DNA from: Hordeum vulgare subsp. vulgare
Taxonomy: Eukaryota > Streptophyta > Magnoliopsida > Poales > Poaceae
Assembly: GCF_904849725.1 (NCBI RefSeq)
Contig: NC_058521.1
Span: forward strand, 346,812,638-346,876,637
Length of the DNA: 64,000 nt
Reading direction: 5' to 3'
Each line of letters opens with the position of its first letter. The stretch's first letter is position 1. A program made the position numbers and the translations under genes. Of this stretch, positions 33,238 to 45,920 are shown one piece after another. The notes below the pieces were generated by a model that ran no database searches, was not told where the DNA came from, and saw only the letters and a program-made list of their open reading frames with translations.

Positions 33238-35632
33238 AACACTACAGAGTTCTGATTTGGGAACCATCATTGTGGATATCGAAGCCATGTGCAACTCCGT
33301 GTGGGCCCTTCGGGAATGACACCTAACTTCTTTTCCTTGAACAAATCAATCAGTGGCTTGGTGTGCTAGGATATACATACGGAGTGAAGATGATCAGTCT
33401 ATCAAACCATAGAATACTTCGCACTTGCATGATTGACTTGGAATGATTCCGAAGAAACAAATTAACTTTTCTCGAATTCACGACGGCAACTTGCATCAGG
33501 TGCACATGAATTAGAGGAAGTCACTTCTTACACCTGACATATACCTCATGAATAGACATGAAGACAATGTCTTAAAAGTTTCCAGAACTAACTTAATGTC
33601 CAACATAGATCATGGAACAAGTTAGAATGTTGCCGATGGGCTCAAAAACAATTCGTCAAGATACCCATATAAATGGATTTCCACAACTATGTGAGCAAGA
33701 TAATAGCATAGGTCAGATCAAAGAATATAATGGTGTATGCTCAGAGAAATCCATGAGTAAGACACTGCTACGAAATTTTTGGTTCTGAGTTTGATTTGAA
33801 AATAGCCCATACTCAAATCAAAATTGGACAAGATAATATATGCAACAATTGATCACACAAATCAGCCGATGACAATAACATCTTCTTCAGACTCACAAAA
33901 CAGGAAAAATATCCTTTTTAAATGAGCTAAGTTTAGGCGAAGCTTTTATCTTCCAACTCTCCAAGTTGTTGTTTAGCTTAACCAACTAGCTCCGGGTATC
34001 TAACACGGATTCTTGGAGAAGATGGCTTATAGAGAAACCAACTTGATCACAGCTCTATCATAACAGTCAGGAAACAACCTCGTAATACTTCCGAGAAGAT
34101 ATTCGGAAAATCATGAACCACGGATATGTTATTAAGCTCGGGAACAATCTCGCTTTTCAGGGCAAGATGATGTGATCAATAGAGCGAGGGATTGACACAA
34201 TCCTAATTTATTGATTGAAAGTGCACCATGAAACATGGACTAGGTAGCACGGTCAATCTTAGAATGACGATTCAATCATCATCACCATAAGAGTGAATTT
34301 ATTGTCCATTAGCTACCAAGCAATAACATTGCTAGGAGTATTGGTTTCACACATCATGGTTCACTTGTCAATATTTCGGTTACAACCAACACGAAAACCG
34401 AGGAATGAACAATGATAGCGAAAAGTATCACTACATCAAGAGCTCATAAGAGATGGTGCAATTCTCAGGACAGTCTTAACAAAAGAAGATAATACTCCAA
34501 GATAGAACAGAACAAAACTCAGATTGGCATTTTGATCTGCGGATTACAACTACTTTGACCCAATCCAAGAAATGGATGTGATACTGGAGTTTGCTTCTCC
34601 CAGCCATTCGAGAATAGAATAACTTGACAGACCACAGGAATAGAAGACATTAATGACACGAATGCACAACTACTCTTGACTATCCTCTCATAGATGAAGG
34701 TCAGAATACAACTAGATAGGTCCAACTCAAGAGCACACGATTTCTTGAGTTGTGGATACATGGATTAGAATGTCGAACGGGTTCAACATAATTCTTCCAG
34801 ATAACCCATGCAGAAGGGCGAAGTAGGCAGAATCACAATATGGAGTAGAGAACTCATCACGAGCACTCTTGTTATGATCTTTAGTTCACGGAGAACTACC
34901 GCCAAAGATGATTCATGGTGTTGGAAGAATGATATACCATGAACCTTGGGAGCTACAACAAGGTTACTAATCATTATAAAGGAACTAGCAACACTATCAA
35001 CAGAGATGAGCAGAATGATCCTTGGATTCAGTGACCCAGAAATAGAATACCTAAAAACTAAATAACATCACGAGATGTTTTTGAAAATGATGGCCAGAAC
35101 TATCACACTGGAAGACATAGCACACATCTAGACTATTGGGTAGTTTTCGGAGTAACATGTTTTCCTAATACTTCAACAAAACGCCGAGGTAATAGAGTAC
35201 CTCAACACAGTGATTATTGTGCTTTGTGTGGCCAAAAGACATTAGAAATAAGAGGAAGGAACTTGCAATTGCAACAGATTATTTGGGAACTTTGGAAAAC
35301 TCCGACAACATAACGGCTGTACGGGCATGAAATATGAGGCAACCTGCAAGAAAACTAACAACATAACAATTGAATTCTTATGGAGACACTGATCCAGGAA
35401 GACAGCAACTTTTCTATAAGTCTCCAACATAGTAACTCGTTATCCTAATGAATAGATGAGAAAGCCTAATTCTTAAACCCCGTAGAATAAAGAAGAGGGT
35501 GACTCAGAATAAGAATGACACAAGGAAAGGAGTAAAAGAGCCTTACGTTCCCTTCCACAAACAATTCCCTTATATAACTAAAGAGTTGCTAGACTCAACA
35601 TCGACCAGTTTGGCTTGGTTATCCTACAGGCA
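33238..35632 (-). other. E internal leader region, no gene recognised
   Basis: About 2.4 kb of AT-rich sequence adjoining the primer site. The longest frames are 60-80 codons, without motifs. It probably corresponds to leader and possibly decayed gag. Confidence 0.6.
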
Positions 35633-35649
35633 GTCAAGCTCTGATACCA
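35633..35649 (-). other. E primer binding site (initiator Met tRNA type)
   Basis: The minus strand reads 'tggtatcagagcttgac', with a perfect match to the canonical 'tggtatcagagc' core. It lies four nucleotides from the LTR end at 35654. Confidence 0.85.
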
Positions 35650-35653
35650 AAGC

Positions 35654-38600
35654 TGTCGGGACCCGATCCTAAGTCATAAGAACCCAGCCTGTAACACATC
35701 ACATCACTTTGTGGCCACACGCATGGTAAACTCCACGGCTGCCACCTTACCTTGGCCGGGACCGTTTGCGTCTTTTGGCTCACGTATATGAATATGTTGC
35801 TAGCGTTCAAACGACAAAGAACTCGGGTCGACATGACTAGTTATAAACCCAAGCGGTACATTCGTACAGGGACAGGCATACATAACCCAGCAAGGCAGGT
35901 GTCGATCAACAGCGTGTGTAGACGAGTCGTAGCAAGCTACAAGGACTCCATTACACCGCGTGACATTTCCCTGAGGGGACAGACACGGCAGCAAAGAAGG
36001 ATACACGCCGGTCAATCAATGTGTCTAGAGCAGTAGCAAGCTACCAAGGCTTGATAGAAGCACAAAGAGGCATTTCCCTGTAAAGAGTACTACTAAAGGC
36101 ACACAACTAGGTGTCGAATCCCACACATATAATGCATTTCATAACATACACACAATATGCACGATACGTGTATATACAACATGGCATCACAACATAACTC
36201 TATGACTCAAGGTTTTATTAAGGACTCATAAGAATCAACATAGTGTGATGTTACAAACAGGGGTCACGTGACCCGACACTTAAGTCATACAAACAACAAG
36301 CGGAAGCAAATCACGTCTGGATACAGACATCTACGAAAAGTGGCTGGAAGAGCCTGAAAAGCTACTACGACCCTACCAAAGGAGCCAGACCTTTGTCTGG
36401 GATTCCAAAGCTATTTCGGTCAACATCGAACACATCGCATAGAACCTTTTAATGAGTCTAAGTCTTCTCTGCAAAAACATAAATAAAGCAACCGTGAGTA
36501 CAAAGGTACTCAGCAAGTCTTATATCAGAACTATCTACATATGCATCATGTTTCAATGAAAGGATTGTGGGGTTTGATTGCAGCAAGCCAGCTTTGACTC
36601 TTGGCTAACCTGTACTACGACTACAAGTTCTTTCTTTGAGGTGGGATAGCGCACACGAGTTCACATATTCACCAATTCAATACACCACTATGGATCCACT
36701 CTCGTCTCCCTATGAGAAAGCCTTCCATAGCACTCACACTTATCTTGCATGTTTTAGAGTATCCATTTAAATTGTCTATGTACCACGTAATGTTTCCAAG
36801 TAGTCCATATCCTAGGACGCGGCTATTCGAACAGATTGATTCACCCTGCAGGGGTATACTTCTTCACACATGCTCTCACCACTTAGCACCATATGCACGT
36901 CATGCATCTCGGCAACATTCAAGCGGAAGCACTGGCGTGGGTGTCGGCCATGACCGTTAACCACACAAGACCCTAGTCCAGGTTTATCGCCTATTTGAGA
37001 CTTAACCCGCAAGGAATTCCGGCCGAGGTTTCCTCTATGCGCAGGGTTCCCAAGCCCACCATCCGGGTGCCACTTGGTACACCGTGCCACTGTGTATCTA
37101 CCGCAGAGAAGCCTACCCCGTCGGGCAGAGCTAAACATGGCCGCCAACACTTTTCCTATAAACACCAAAAACTAATTGCAACTCCTGGACAGGGATCTAG
37201 GCAATTAATAAGCCGAGCGGGGTCATATTTCAGGGCCCAATGCATGGTAGTATCTTGTCCCAATGAAACAACCCACCATGTACTCCTACATGGCCTCTCA
37301 TCGCTACCTTTACCAAATCGGATTCACACTTTTACTCTCACACTGTAGGACATGATCACAACCATTCCGATTCATCATCCAGATGGATCAAACCCGACAC
37401 GACTCTAAGCATAGCAGGCATTGTAAACAAGCATGGATGAGTAAGCACAACAAGGCCCAAGCAGTTGCTACTCATGCTAAGTGGTTTCAACTATTTACTG
37501 TGACAAAATCAGGTCATGCAGAGGAATGGGTTCAACTACCGATAACATGTACAGTTTAATCGTGTTTGTCCTAATGCAGTAAAAGAGAGCAGGAGCGAGA
37601 GAGTGGGTTTATATCAATATGCTCAAGGGGGTTTGCTTGCCTGACACGTCTGAAGATAGCAATGAGTCTTCATCAATGTCAACGATCACATCGTCGGAAA
37701 CATCGTCTACCGGGAGGGAACAACACCGGCAAACAAGAAAGGAACAACAATCACTTCACGCAAATGCAACACTATGATGCATGCTCAAGACATGAAATGA
37801 AAGGTGGCAATGTGGCTATCATTTCTTAAGTTGAAGCTGGGTTTGAGTCAGGGTTCAAACATCACTTCAACAAGGTATTTTCCGGATAACCTTTTAATTG
37901 ATTCGACCTGATGCTCATAACAAATTGTTCCAACATGTATGGAGTTAGTATTTTGAGGTACTGATTTGCATTGACCAATGTTTGAACATAGTAATTGAAG
38001 GGAATTCAAATAAGTATCAATTTCCATCTCCAAACTATTTGTTAAATTTACCCTATTCATCATTTTTCCTATTTGGTGTTGTTAACTTTTTCAAACATGC
38101 ATGAAAATGCCATAGTCAGATTCTTTGGATTTTTCTGATCCTTTTTCATATATAAATTATTTCCATCCGAGTTATATTTTAATTTCTATGATTTTTACAA
38201 GTTTTGCTATTATTCTGGAATTTCTTTTATATTAGAAAATCCTTTATGGCGTCACACTGACGTCTCTGGTCAACAAGGGCTGGGACAGGTCAAACCTGAC
38301 CAGTGGGGTCCACTGGTCAGTGACCAGGGGCTAATCCCCGAGTTGACCAGCCCCTAACTGGGGTTTGACCCACCCTGGGGCCCACTGTGAGTGGCTAGGG
38401 GTGGTGGTTAGTACTGGCTATTGGCTGGCCACGTCGGCCCCCACCGGAATGTGGCCGGCGGCGACCAAAACCGCGGCAGAGGGCTCACCGGAGTTGGCCT
38501 AAAACACGCTACAGGGCACCAAATCGGGCGCAGTTTGAGGCTACGCGAACCTGGCGAAGCGGCTCATCTTCCAGGGGTAGCGAGAGGGACTGAGGGTGGC

Positions 38601-39817
38601 CGAAGAGGCGCCGGCGACGAGCCGAAGCGGCGGCCGGAGCTCGGCCTTGTGCGGGTGATGGCTGCAGGGCACGGGAAGGGCGGCTCACGGTCTCAACATC
38701 ATCTACGGAGCTCCAGGAACCCATTCCTGAGCTCGGACACTTGGGTGGAAGACCATAACGACGACGGCGACATGGCCGGCGTTGAGGAGCTCTCGGTTCC
38801 AGTGGCCTTGTTATCTAGGGGCACGGGGAAACACGGGGAGAGGGGGGAAATGGTGCAGCAGCTCATCGTGAGTCATATGGCATCGACGACGAGCTCGGGG
38901 ACGCTTTGGTTGGCGTGAATCGACGAGGAAGGTCCGGCGGCCGGAGGTGAAGGGGACGACAGCGATGGTGATGCTCCGTGCCTCCCGGGCCTGATTCCAG
39001 TGGCGAGAAGGAGCAAGGCAACAAGGGGATCCTTCTGGTCTTCTCGAGGAGGCGAGGGGAAGCCTGAGGCTATGGCTGCGACTGACGGCGGCGACGGCCT
39101 CGCTGGAATCCATGGGGGAGGGAGAAGCAGAGAGATAGGGAAGAGACTGGAGAGGGGGATGAGCTCGAGGGGTCTAGGTGGTGGCCGTAGACGGATATGG
39201 ATGCATGGGTGGCCGCCATCGCGAAGCAGGAGCTCGCTCGCCCAACGTCGTGCCTTATCTCGCCTTTGCCTTCTGGCAGAGGTAGACGATAACTAGCAGA
39301 GGCAGTGGGCTGGCCATCTCCTTCCTGGGCCACGTAAGTTCTTTCTTCTTCTTCTTTTTTCTGATTTGTTTCTGTGTGAGATTTCTAACAGGTATTTTAT
39401 TTTATTTTGGCTTCAAACTTAAGTCAAAAATATTGAAATTGTTTTTAGGGTTTCGTTGGGATTGTTTCCTGGCTCCACAAAAAGATTCATCATTTTTGAA
39501 AATACTAAAAATATTTATAGCCATTTAGTTATCAATTTCAGAGGCATTATGATTAATTTAAGATGACGAATGAGTTGTTAAAAAGTTTATCACCTCTGGT
39601 ATGTTGTTTCCAACATTTACTAAAAAGGGTGAACATTTTTGAAGACCAAATGAGTTCATTAAAAATAATCCTTGTTGAACCTATTTGGATTTTATTTGGT
39701 GCGAGGTTTTGGTCATCCCCGTTTGTAGATCATCCCCATTGAATTAAATTTATTTGAATGCATGCATGAATGCTCACTGATGCAACTAACTACAAATTAT
39801 AATCTAGGGTTGTGACA
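35654..39817 (-). repeat. E 5' LTR (4.16 kb)
   Basis: Begins TGTCACAACCCTAG at 39817 (minus) and ends 'ggatcgggtcccgaca' at 35654. It has AT-rich arms and a GC-rich centre (about 38270-39330) that yields long chance frames on both strands, for example 165 codons at 38421-38918. No domain is recognisable in them. Confidence 0.85.
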
Positions 39818-41380
39818 TCTGCGTTGGGTTTTCCGTGAAGACGGACGGGTTATTGCAGCACAAAGTGGGTAAATGTTTCCCTTAGTTATGAAACCAAGGT
39901 TTATCAAACCAATAGGAATATCAACCACAGTCGTCGTGAGTGGCTGCACACAAAAGAACAAACATCTTGCACCCAACGCAGGCAAGAGGGTTGTCAATCC
40001 CCTTGGTCTCATTATTTTCAAGAGAATGAGGTGTGTAGATAATTGTAGATAATTCAAAAATCGAAATAAAATTGAAGGAAATAAATGGCAATAAGGTATT
40101 GGAAGTTTTAGCAATATATTGTGCATGGACCCGGGAGCAATAGTTTTCCCTAATGGCATCTCTCATAAAAATAGCACACGATGGGTAAACAAATTACTGT
40201 TGGGCAATTGATAGAAGAGCGAATAGTTATTCGATTTTCATGGCAATGATCATGTAAATATAGGCATCATGTCCACAAATAAATAGGTCCACTCCTTCCT
40301 GCACCTATTACTATTACTTCACTTCAAGAGCGCTTCTATGCTTGCCTCTCTATGTATTAAGTTCATGACGAACGAAGTAATGCTTGGGGTAAGATGAAAT
40401 GATGTAGACAAAGTATACTCAACAATTACGAATAAAACCCATCGTTTCACCCTTAGTAGGAGCAACAAAAAGATTCAACTTTTCCCCTTCTATCACTCGT
40501 ATATAGAAACCCGCCAGGTTGAACCTACTACAACGCACCTCTCTCACTGAAGAAATATCAATCTAGTTGGACAAACTGTTTTGATAGATCACACCGAATT
40601 ATGAAGCTATCATAATCATGCACATAAGAACTATATTATATATCATAGGAGACTCAAATATTTATCATGAATAATCTGAACATAAACCCACAATTCATCG
40701 GATCCCAACAAACGCACCGTACAAAAGAGTTACATCATATGGATCAAAGCGAAGATGCAATGATCATTGCATTGAACATCAAAGAGAGAGATTTCCATCT
40801 AGGTAGAGGTTATGGATGCGAAGGTCTGTGGTGAACTAATCACACATCATCATGAGGGCACCAAGGTAGATGAAGAAGCCCCCCGTGATCGACCCCCCAC
40901 TGGCAGAGTGCCGGAATGGAGCTCTAGATGGCCTCCCGTCGGAACAGATACTTGTGGTGGTGTAAAAAGTGTTTCGGGACCTCCCTCGAAGGGTTAAGGG
41001 TAGATGAGAATTTATAGGCCACAGAACGGAGTCGGGAGAGCCACGAGGGGGCCATAAGCCATTAGTCCCCCCCCTGTAGGTCGCACCCTGTTGACTTGTG
41101 GGGGGCTCATGCACCCTCCTACCTACTTCTGATGCTCCATGGTCTTGTTTTGGCCCAGAAAAATTCACACAAAGTTTCAGGTCTATTGGTCTTCATTTGG
41201 TACTGAAACCTGAAAAGTGGAAAAACACGCAGAAAATAGCAACTGGCACTTGGCACTGGATCAATAGGTTAGTACTCAAAAATAATATAAATTGGGAGTT
41301 AAGTGTATAAAAAGTGTTCTAAAATGATAACATAATAGCTTGGAACAATCAATAATTATAGATACGCTCAAGACGTACCA
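39818..41380 (-). repeat. G2 3' LTR (main part)
   Basis: Matches 54730-56292. It begins TGGTACGTCTTGAG at 41380, next to the polypurine tract. The last 17 bases of the LTR (32719-32735, including one TSD copy) lie on the far side of element E. Chance ORFs inside are not genes. Confidence 0.85.
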
Positions 41381-41396
41381 AGCATCCCCAAGCTTA
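41381..41396 (-). other. G2 polypurine tract
   Basis: The minus strand reads 'attaagcttggggatgct' immediately before the 3' LTR, the usual plus-strand primer context in Athila-type elements. Confidence 0.75.
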
Positions 41397-44232
41397 ATTC
41401 CTGCTCGTCCTCGAGTATGTAAGTGATCAAAACAGAATTTTTGATTTGACATGATATCCATGATGTATTCTTATGCATGTATGCTCATTGAGAAACGATG
41501 AATTAACAAATGTTAACACATCGGTATTTATAAGTATAAGCACCAAAATAATTAATCTTTCAACGTGTACGATCCTCAAAGATTGTTTCAACCCTATGCA
41601 TCTTTATTGTATTAGCAAGGCATGGCTCCATCTTCATGACATAACTACAAATGTCAAACACCATGGTGCCCAAGTCAGGCAATTGGATTGTACCTTTTCA
41701 ATATGCACCAAATTTTTATTCTTCATGTAATACATGAGCGTGAACCATTGGACATATCATAAATGTGGAATAGAATAAGGTGGTAAGTTTCAAAGAGGTT
41801 GAAAAGTGGAGAAGATAGTCTTGTATCAATTAGGTGTACCAACGAGCTATGGAGAAGCCCATCGATAGATATTGACACAAGGAGTAAGGATTTCCATGCA
41901 AATGATGCACTAGAGCTATAAGTGTATGAAAGCTCCACTGAAGCTAAGTGGGGTGTGCATCCAACTTGCTTATTCATGAAGACCCCGAGCAATTGAGGAA
42001 GCCCGTCATCGGTATATACAAGCCAAGTTTGTAAAAAAAATTATTCACACTAGCATATGAATGATATAACATGAGACTCTCTACATGATGAACATGGTGC
42101 CACATTGAGGCACAAGTGTGGCAAAGGATAGTAGCAAAATCCCTTCTCTCTTTTTCTCTGATTCATTTTTTTAATTTTTTTAATTTTTTTTGTATGGTGG
42201 GCTCATTTGGCCTCCCCCATCTTTATTTCCTCACTGGGACAATGCTCTAGTAATGATGATCATCACACTTTTATTTACTTAAAACTCATGGATAATTCGA
42301 TATGATGAACTGTGAAGCAACATGACTCAAATATGAATGCCTCTGGCAGTGTACTAGGTGCAATGATCTTAGCGTGACATGTAATCAGCATATGATAATT
42401 GGTGGCTTTGCCATAAATTCTATTATAAAAGGTGGAGTTGACACAAATACTATGTCAGCTCTGTATGATCATGTAAACCAATATGATGATGAATGAACTA
42501 GTCATGTGAAGTGACGATGGAATATTCATGGCAATATATCTTGAAATGGCTATGTAAATGCCATAATAGGTAGGTATGGTGCCAATTTTGAGGTTGATAT
42601 AATAAGTCTTATGTGCAACAAAGCATGTTATGTCACGGGGTTGCACCGGCGAAAGTTGCACCAATCCTCGAGGTGAGAATGGGCTATGCGCGGTACTAGA
42701 TAGGCTAGCAAATATGAGGATGTGAGATTGCGTATGTCCATGGTGTCACATTACTCATAAATAACTCATATACTTATTGCAGAGTTTTATTAGTCTTATC
42801 ACAAATCAAAGTACTACTCGCATGCCCCGAGGGAGAGGGTTTGTAGGAATTAACCATCACGCGACTCCGACTTGAAACAACACTAGGTTTTCAACGAGGA
42901 ATAGAAATGCTCACACATCATCACCATTCCCTTTTAATTTTTAAGATTTTCAAGAAGTTTTAACATCTCTTAATATCAACACCTCTCTGAATTAATAATT
43001 ATGCACTCACAACCTTTCATATCACCACATCAATATCATTAACCACAATTTCTCTATATGTGCTACATGATGGTTTTAATTATCACTTATTGAACACTCA
43101 TTTTTTATCTACTATTATGACACATGCAAATTACTATCACTATTTATTAACTCCCAAACAAATATAGGTGAGGAACTAGATCATATTATTTTTATAAAAT
43201 CTACATGCCACTATGCTCAAAAAGATATAAGTGAAGTACTAGGGCAACTGCTAAGCTCAAAAGATATAAGTGAAGCACCTAGAGTATTATAACAAATTAT
43301 GATGATGGTGTCTCTATATAAAATAAGTGTGTCTAGAAAACAATGATTGTCGCATACTTAAAGTAAAAGTAAATAAAATTAAATGATGCTCCAAGCAAAA
43401 CTCATATCATGTGACGAATAAAAATGTAGCTTCAAGTAACATACCAATGGATTGAGACGAAAGAGGGGATGACTTCCCGGGGCATACCCAAGCTTAGATG
43501 CTTTATTCTTCCTAGAATATTACCTTGGGGTTCCTTGGGCATCCCAAATCTTAGGCTCTTGCCACTTTTCATTCCTTTGTCCATCGAGATAATACCGAAA
43601 ACTTGAAAACTTCAATCACACAAAACTCAACAAAATTCGTGAGATCCATTAGTATAGGCAACATAATGAACACTTTTAATTACTTTTATAAATTGATTTT
43701 AATTTTATTTTAGCATAAGGTGTTGTATACTAACTTCTCCATGGCTTATAGCCCCCGATATAATCCATAGCATAATCAAAAGAAGCAAACTATGCATGCA
43801 AAAACATAATCTTTTTAAAACAAAACAGTCTGGAGTAATATATTTAATTGCCATACTTCTGTAAGTCCAAAAAATCTGAAAAGTTAGGACGATCTGATTA
43901 ATTTGTATATCACTAATTTTTATTAAGCTGAGATTAAAAAGACGTACCAATAAAATTATAGAAATTCTACACTCGACATCAAAGTTTATGTTTTTTGCAC
44001 TGTATCAATTCTACTCATCACAAAAATCATCCCAAAGACTTTACTTGGCACAAACACTAATTGAAAAATAAAAACACAATCGTTACAGCATAAACAATTA
44101 TTCCCTCACACACTAAGATAAAGTATAAAGAAAAAATAAAGATAACTATTGGGTTGCCTCCCAACAAGCATTATAGTTTTACGCCCCTAGCTAGGCATAT
44201 TGCATAGTTTCAAGTGGTGTCATCTTTGACCT
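41397..44232 (-). other. G2 3' non-coding region where pol is absent
   Basis: 2.8 kb of AT-rich sequence between the protease stop and the polypurine tract, with no RT or integrase motif in any frame. It is homologous to the 1-1672 region of G1. A T-rich low-complexity run lies at 42164-42190. Confidence 0.75.
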
Positions 44233-44613
44233 TTAATCCATAAGTGGCACCCATGATAAATTCGTAAGGTGTTTAATCCTCTTTCCATGTAAGTTCTCCA
44301 TCCCTTTCTTTAATGGGAATTGGAACCATATGTTGCCCTCTTTCATATCAATGATTGCACCTATAGTTCGTAGGAAAGGTCTTCCACGTATAATGGGATA
44401 AGTAGGATTGCCATCAATATCAAGAAGAATAAAATCTACAGGCACATAATTTTTGTTTTCCATTATAAGCACATCATTAATTCTACCTAAGTATTTCTTA
44501 ATGGTAGAATCCGCAAGATGCAAGTTAAGGGAACATTCTTGAATATTAGTGAGACCAAGCACATCACATGAAGCTTTAGGTATAGTCGAAACACTAGCAC
44601 CAAGGTCACACAA
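44233..44613 (-). CDS. G2 aspartic protease (gypsy retropepsin-like)
   Basis: A 126-codon frame opens 'MCDLGASVSTIPKASCDVLG', the retropepsin active-site region (DLGAS, normally D-T/S/L-G-A). It then has 'NYVPVDFILLDIDGNPTYPI' and 'IRGRPFLRTIGAIIDMKEG', which includes the conserved flap and IIGRPFL-type motif of plant gypsy proteases. The upstream part of the frame is cut from 44634 by a stop. In intact elements this protease is part of a Gag-Pol polyprotein and cleaves it. Here nothing follows it. Confidence 0.8.
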   Translation of the reverse strand: MCDLGASVSTIPKASCDVLGLTNIQECSLNLHLADSTIKKYLGRINDVLIMENKNYVPVDFILLDIDGNPTYPIIRGRPFLRTIGAIIDMKEGNIWFQFPLKKGMENLHGKRIKHLTNLSWVPLMD

Positions 44614-44633
44614 GGCATTGCATTCATATTTAT

Positions 44634-45116
44634 TTATCTTAATTTAATATTAGGTTCCCATTGATCATGTAACTTTCTAGGAATAGAAACTTCAAGCTCA
44701 AGTTTCTCATCATAAGCTTTTACCATAGATTCTACTATATGTCGAGTAAAAGCTTTATTTTGTTCATGAGCATTGGGTGAGCTAATAATGGATTGCGGAA
44801 AGAAAATACATTCTACTAAGGAGAAATTATAATAATTAAAGTCCTTGTAATCTAAGATAGTGGACGCATCACTAGTTAAAGTTTTGACCTCTCCAAACCC
44901 ACTTTTTTCAATTTTATCATTAGGATCATCACCCTCCAAGCAAACAGGGCGCTCCCTAACTAAAGTTGACTCATCTCCAGTCCCTTTATCATTCGCATTT
45001 GGAGAGGTAAACAAAGATTCAATAGGATAAATACCAATCATTTTAAGGTCTTCATCATGATTACGGTAAAAACCGGGTGGAAGAGCCTTTTGTAGGAATT
45101 CTCGCTTAGCTCTCAA
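44634..45116 (-). CDS. G2 gag-protease linker ORF
   Basis: 160 codons beginning 'MRAKREFLQKALPPGFYRNH' and ending 'ELEVSIPRKLHDQWEPNIKL'. It lies directly upstream of the protease and downstream of gag. I recognise it only by position in Athila-type elements. The C-terminal 'IPRKLHDQWEPNI' is the usual lead into the protease domain. Confidence 0.6.
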   Translation of the reverse strand: MRAKREFLQKALPPGFYRNHDEDLKMIGIYPIESLFTSPNANDKGTGDESTLVRERPVCLEGDDPNDKIEKSGFGEVKTLTSDASTILDYKDFNYYNFSLVECIFFPQSIISSPNAHEQNKAFTRHIVESMVKAYDEKLELEVSIPRKLHDQWEPNIKLR

Positions 45117-45314
45117 TTTTGCGGTCCCCTCCTTACTATCATTAATAGAAACTTGGATAGATTAAATAGTCCCATTAAAATCATGCTTAGGAGGCAAAGC
45201 CTTTTTAAGATTTTCTACATCAAGAACAATCATATCCATGTTTCTAGCCAAAGTATCAACAACATGCAAATTTTCTTCTACCATACTATTGAAAACTTTT
45301 TGAGAATTAATGAG

Positions 45315-45915
45315 TTACTTTATTGTGTTCTCAAGATCAGAGGGTAACCTATTAGAATTAGTAGAGAAATTTCCAAAAGAATTTCCATAACCATTATGAT
45401 TATTACCGGGATACGGCCTCGCATTGATATTACCTATATAAGCATTGTTGTTGAAATTATTTTGTGAGACAAAGTTCACATCAATAGCATCATTACTATT
45501 TTCAATCAAGGTAGATAATGGCATATCATTGGGATCAACATGAGTATTTTTATTGGCAATCAAGTTCATAAAAGCATCCACTTTTCACTCAAAGTAGTGA
45601 TTTCCTCAACATAATTTACTTTCTTACCGGTTCGAGCTCGTTTGATATGCCATTGAGAATAGTTGATCATGATGTTATCCAGAAGCTTGGTGGCCTCTCC
45701 TAGGGTAACCTCCAAGAAGGTACCACCTACAACAGAATCTAGAGATTTCTAGATGAAAAGTTTAGTCCCACATAGAAATTTTGAATAAGCATCCATAAGT
45801 TTAAACCATGAGTTGGAAATTTTCTTATCATCAACTTCATTCTCTCCCAAGCTTTAGCAACATGTTCATCTTCTTGCTGTTTAAAATTCATTATTTGATT
45901 TCTTAGGGAGACGAT
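45315..45915 (-). pseudogene. G2 gag, C-terminal part (downstream of Angela B)
   Basis: Minus-strand translation continues gag beyond the insertion: 'KIVSLRNQIMNFKQQEDEHV' then 'AKAWERMKLMIRKFP', the conserved retrotransposon gag core. It is broken by several stops, then an 88-codon frame (45581-45315) rich in Asn and Gly ('NNNAYIGNINARPYPGNNHN'). No CCHC knuckle is visible. The upstream half lies at 54129-54504, across Angela copy B. Confidence 0.75.
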
Positions 45916-45920
45916 CTTAG
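45916..45920. repeat. Left TSD (CTTAG) of Angela copy B
   Basis: Exact match to 54124-54128. Confidence 0.9.

Larger units (their letters stand above)
32736..39817 (-). mobile_element. E: long-LTR retrotransposon, deleted, inserted in G2 3' LTR
   Basis: A 4.16-kb 5' LTR (35654-39817), a Met-tRNA-type primer site and about 2.4 kb of interior lead to a 502-bp fragment of the 3' LTR end (32736-33237). Perfect TSDs TCTGC flank it (32731-32735 and 39818-39822). Everything from the interior through most of the 3' LTR was deleted, including any pol. The primer type and LTR length suggest a gypsy superfamily member related to F. I do not assign a family name. Confidence 0.85.

Noticed and set aside
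38421..39333. Long GC-rich ORFs on both strands (up to 165 codons) that look like a host gene
   Set aside because: They lie entirely within the 4.16-kb LTR of E, have overlapping open frames on opposite strands, low-complexity Arg/Gly/Pro/Ser composition and no recognisable domain.
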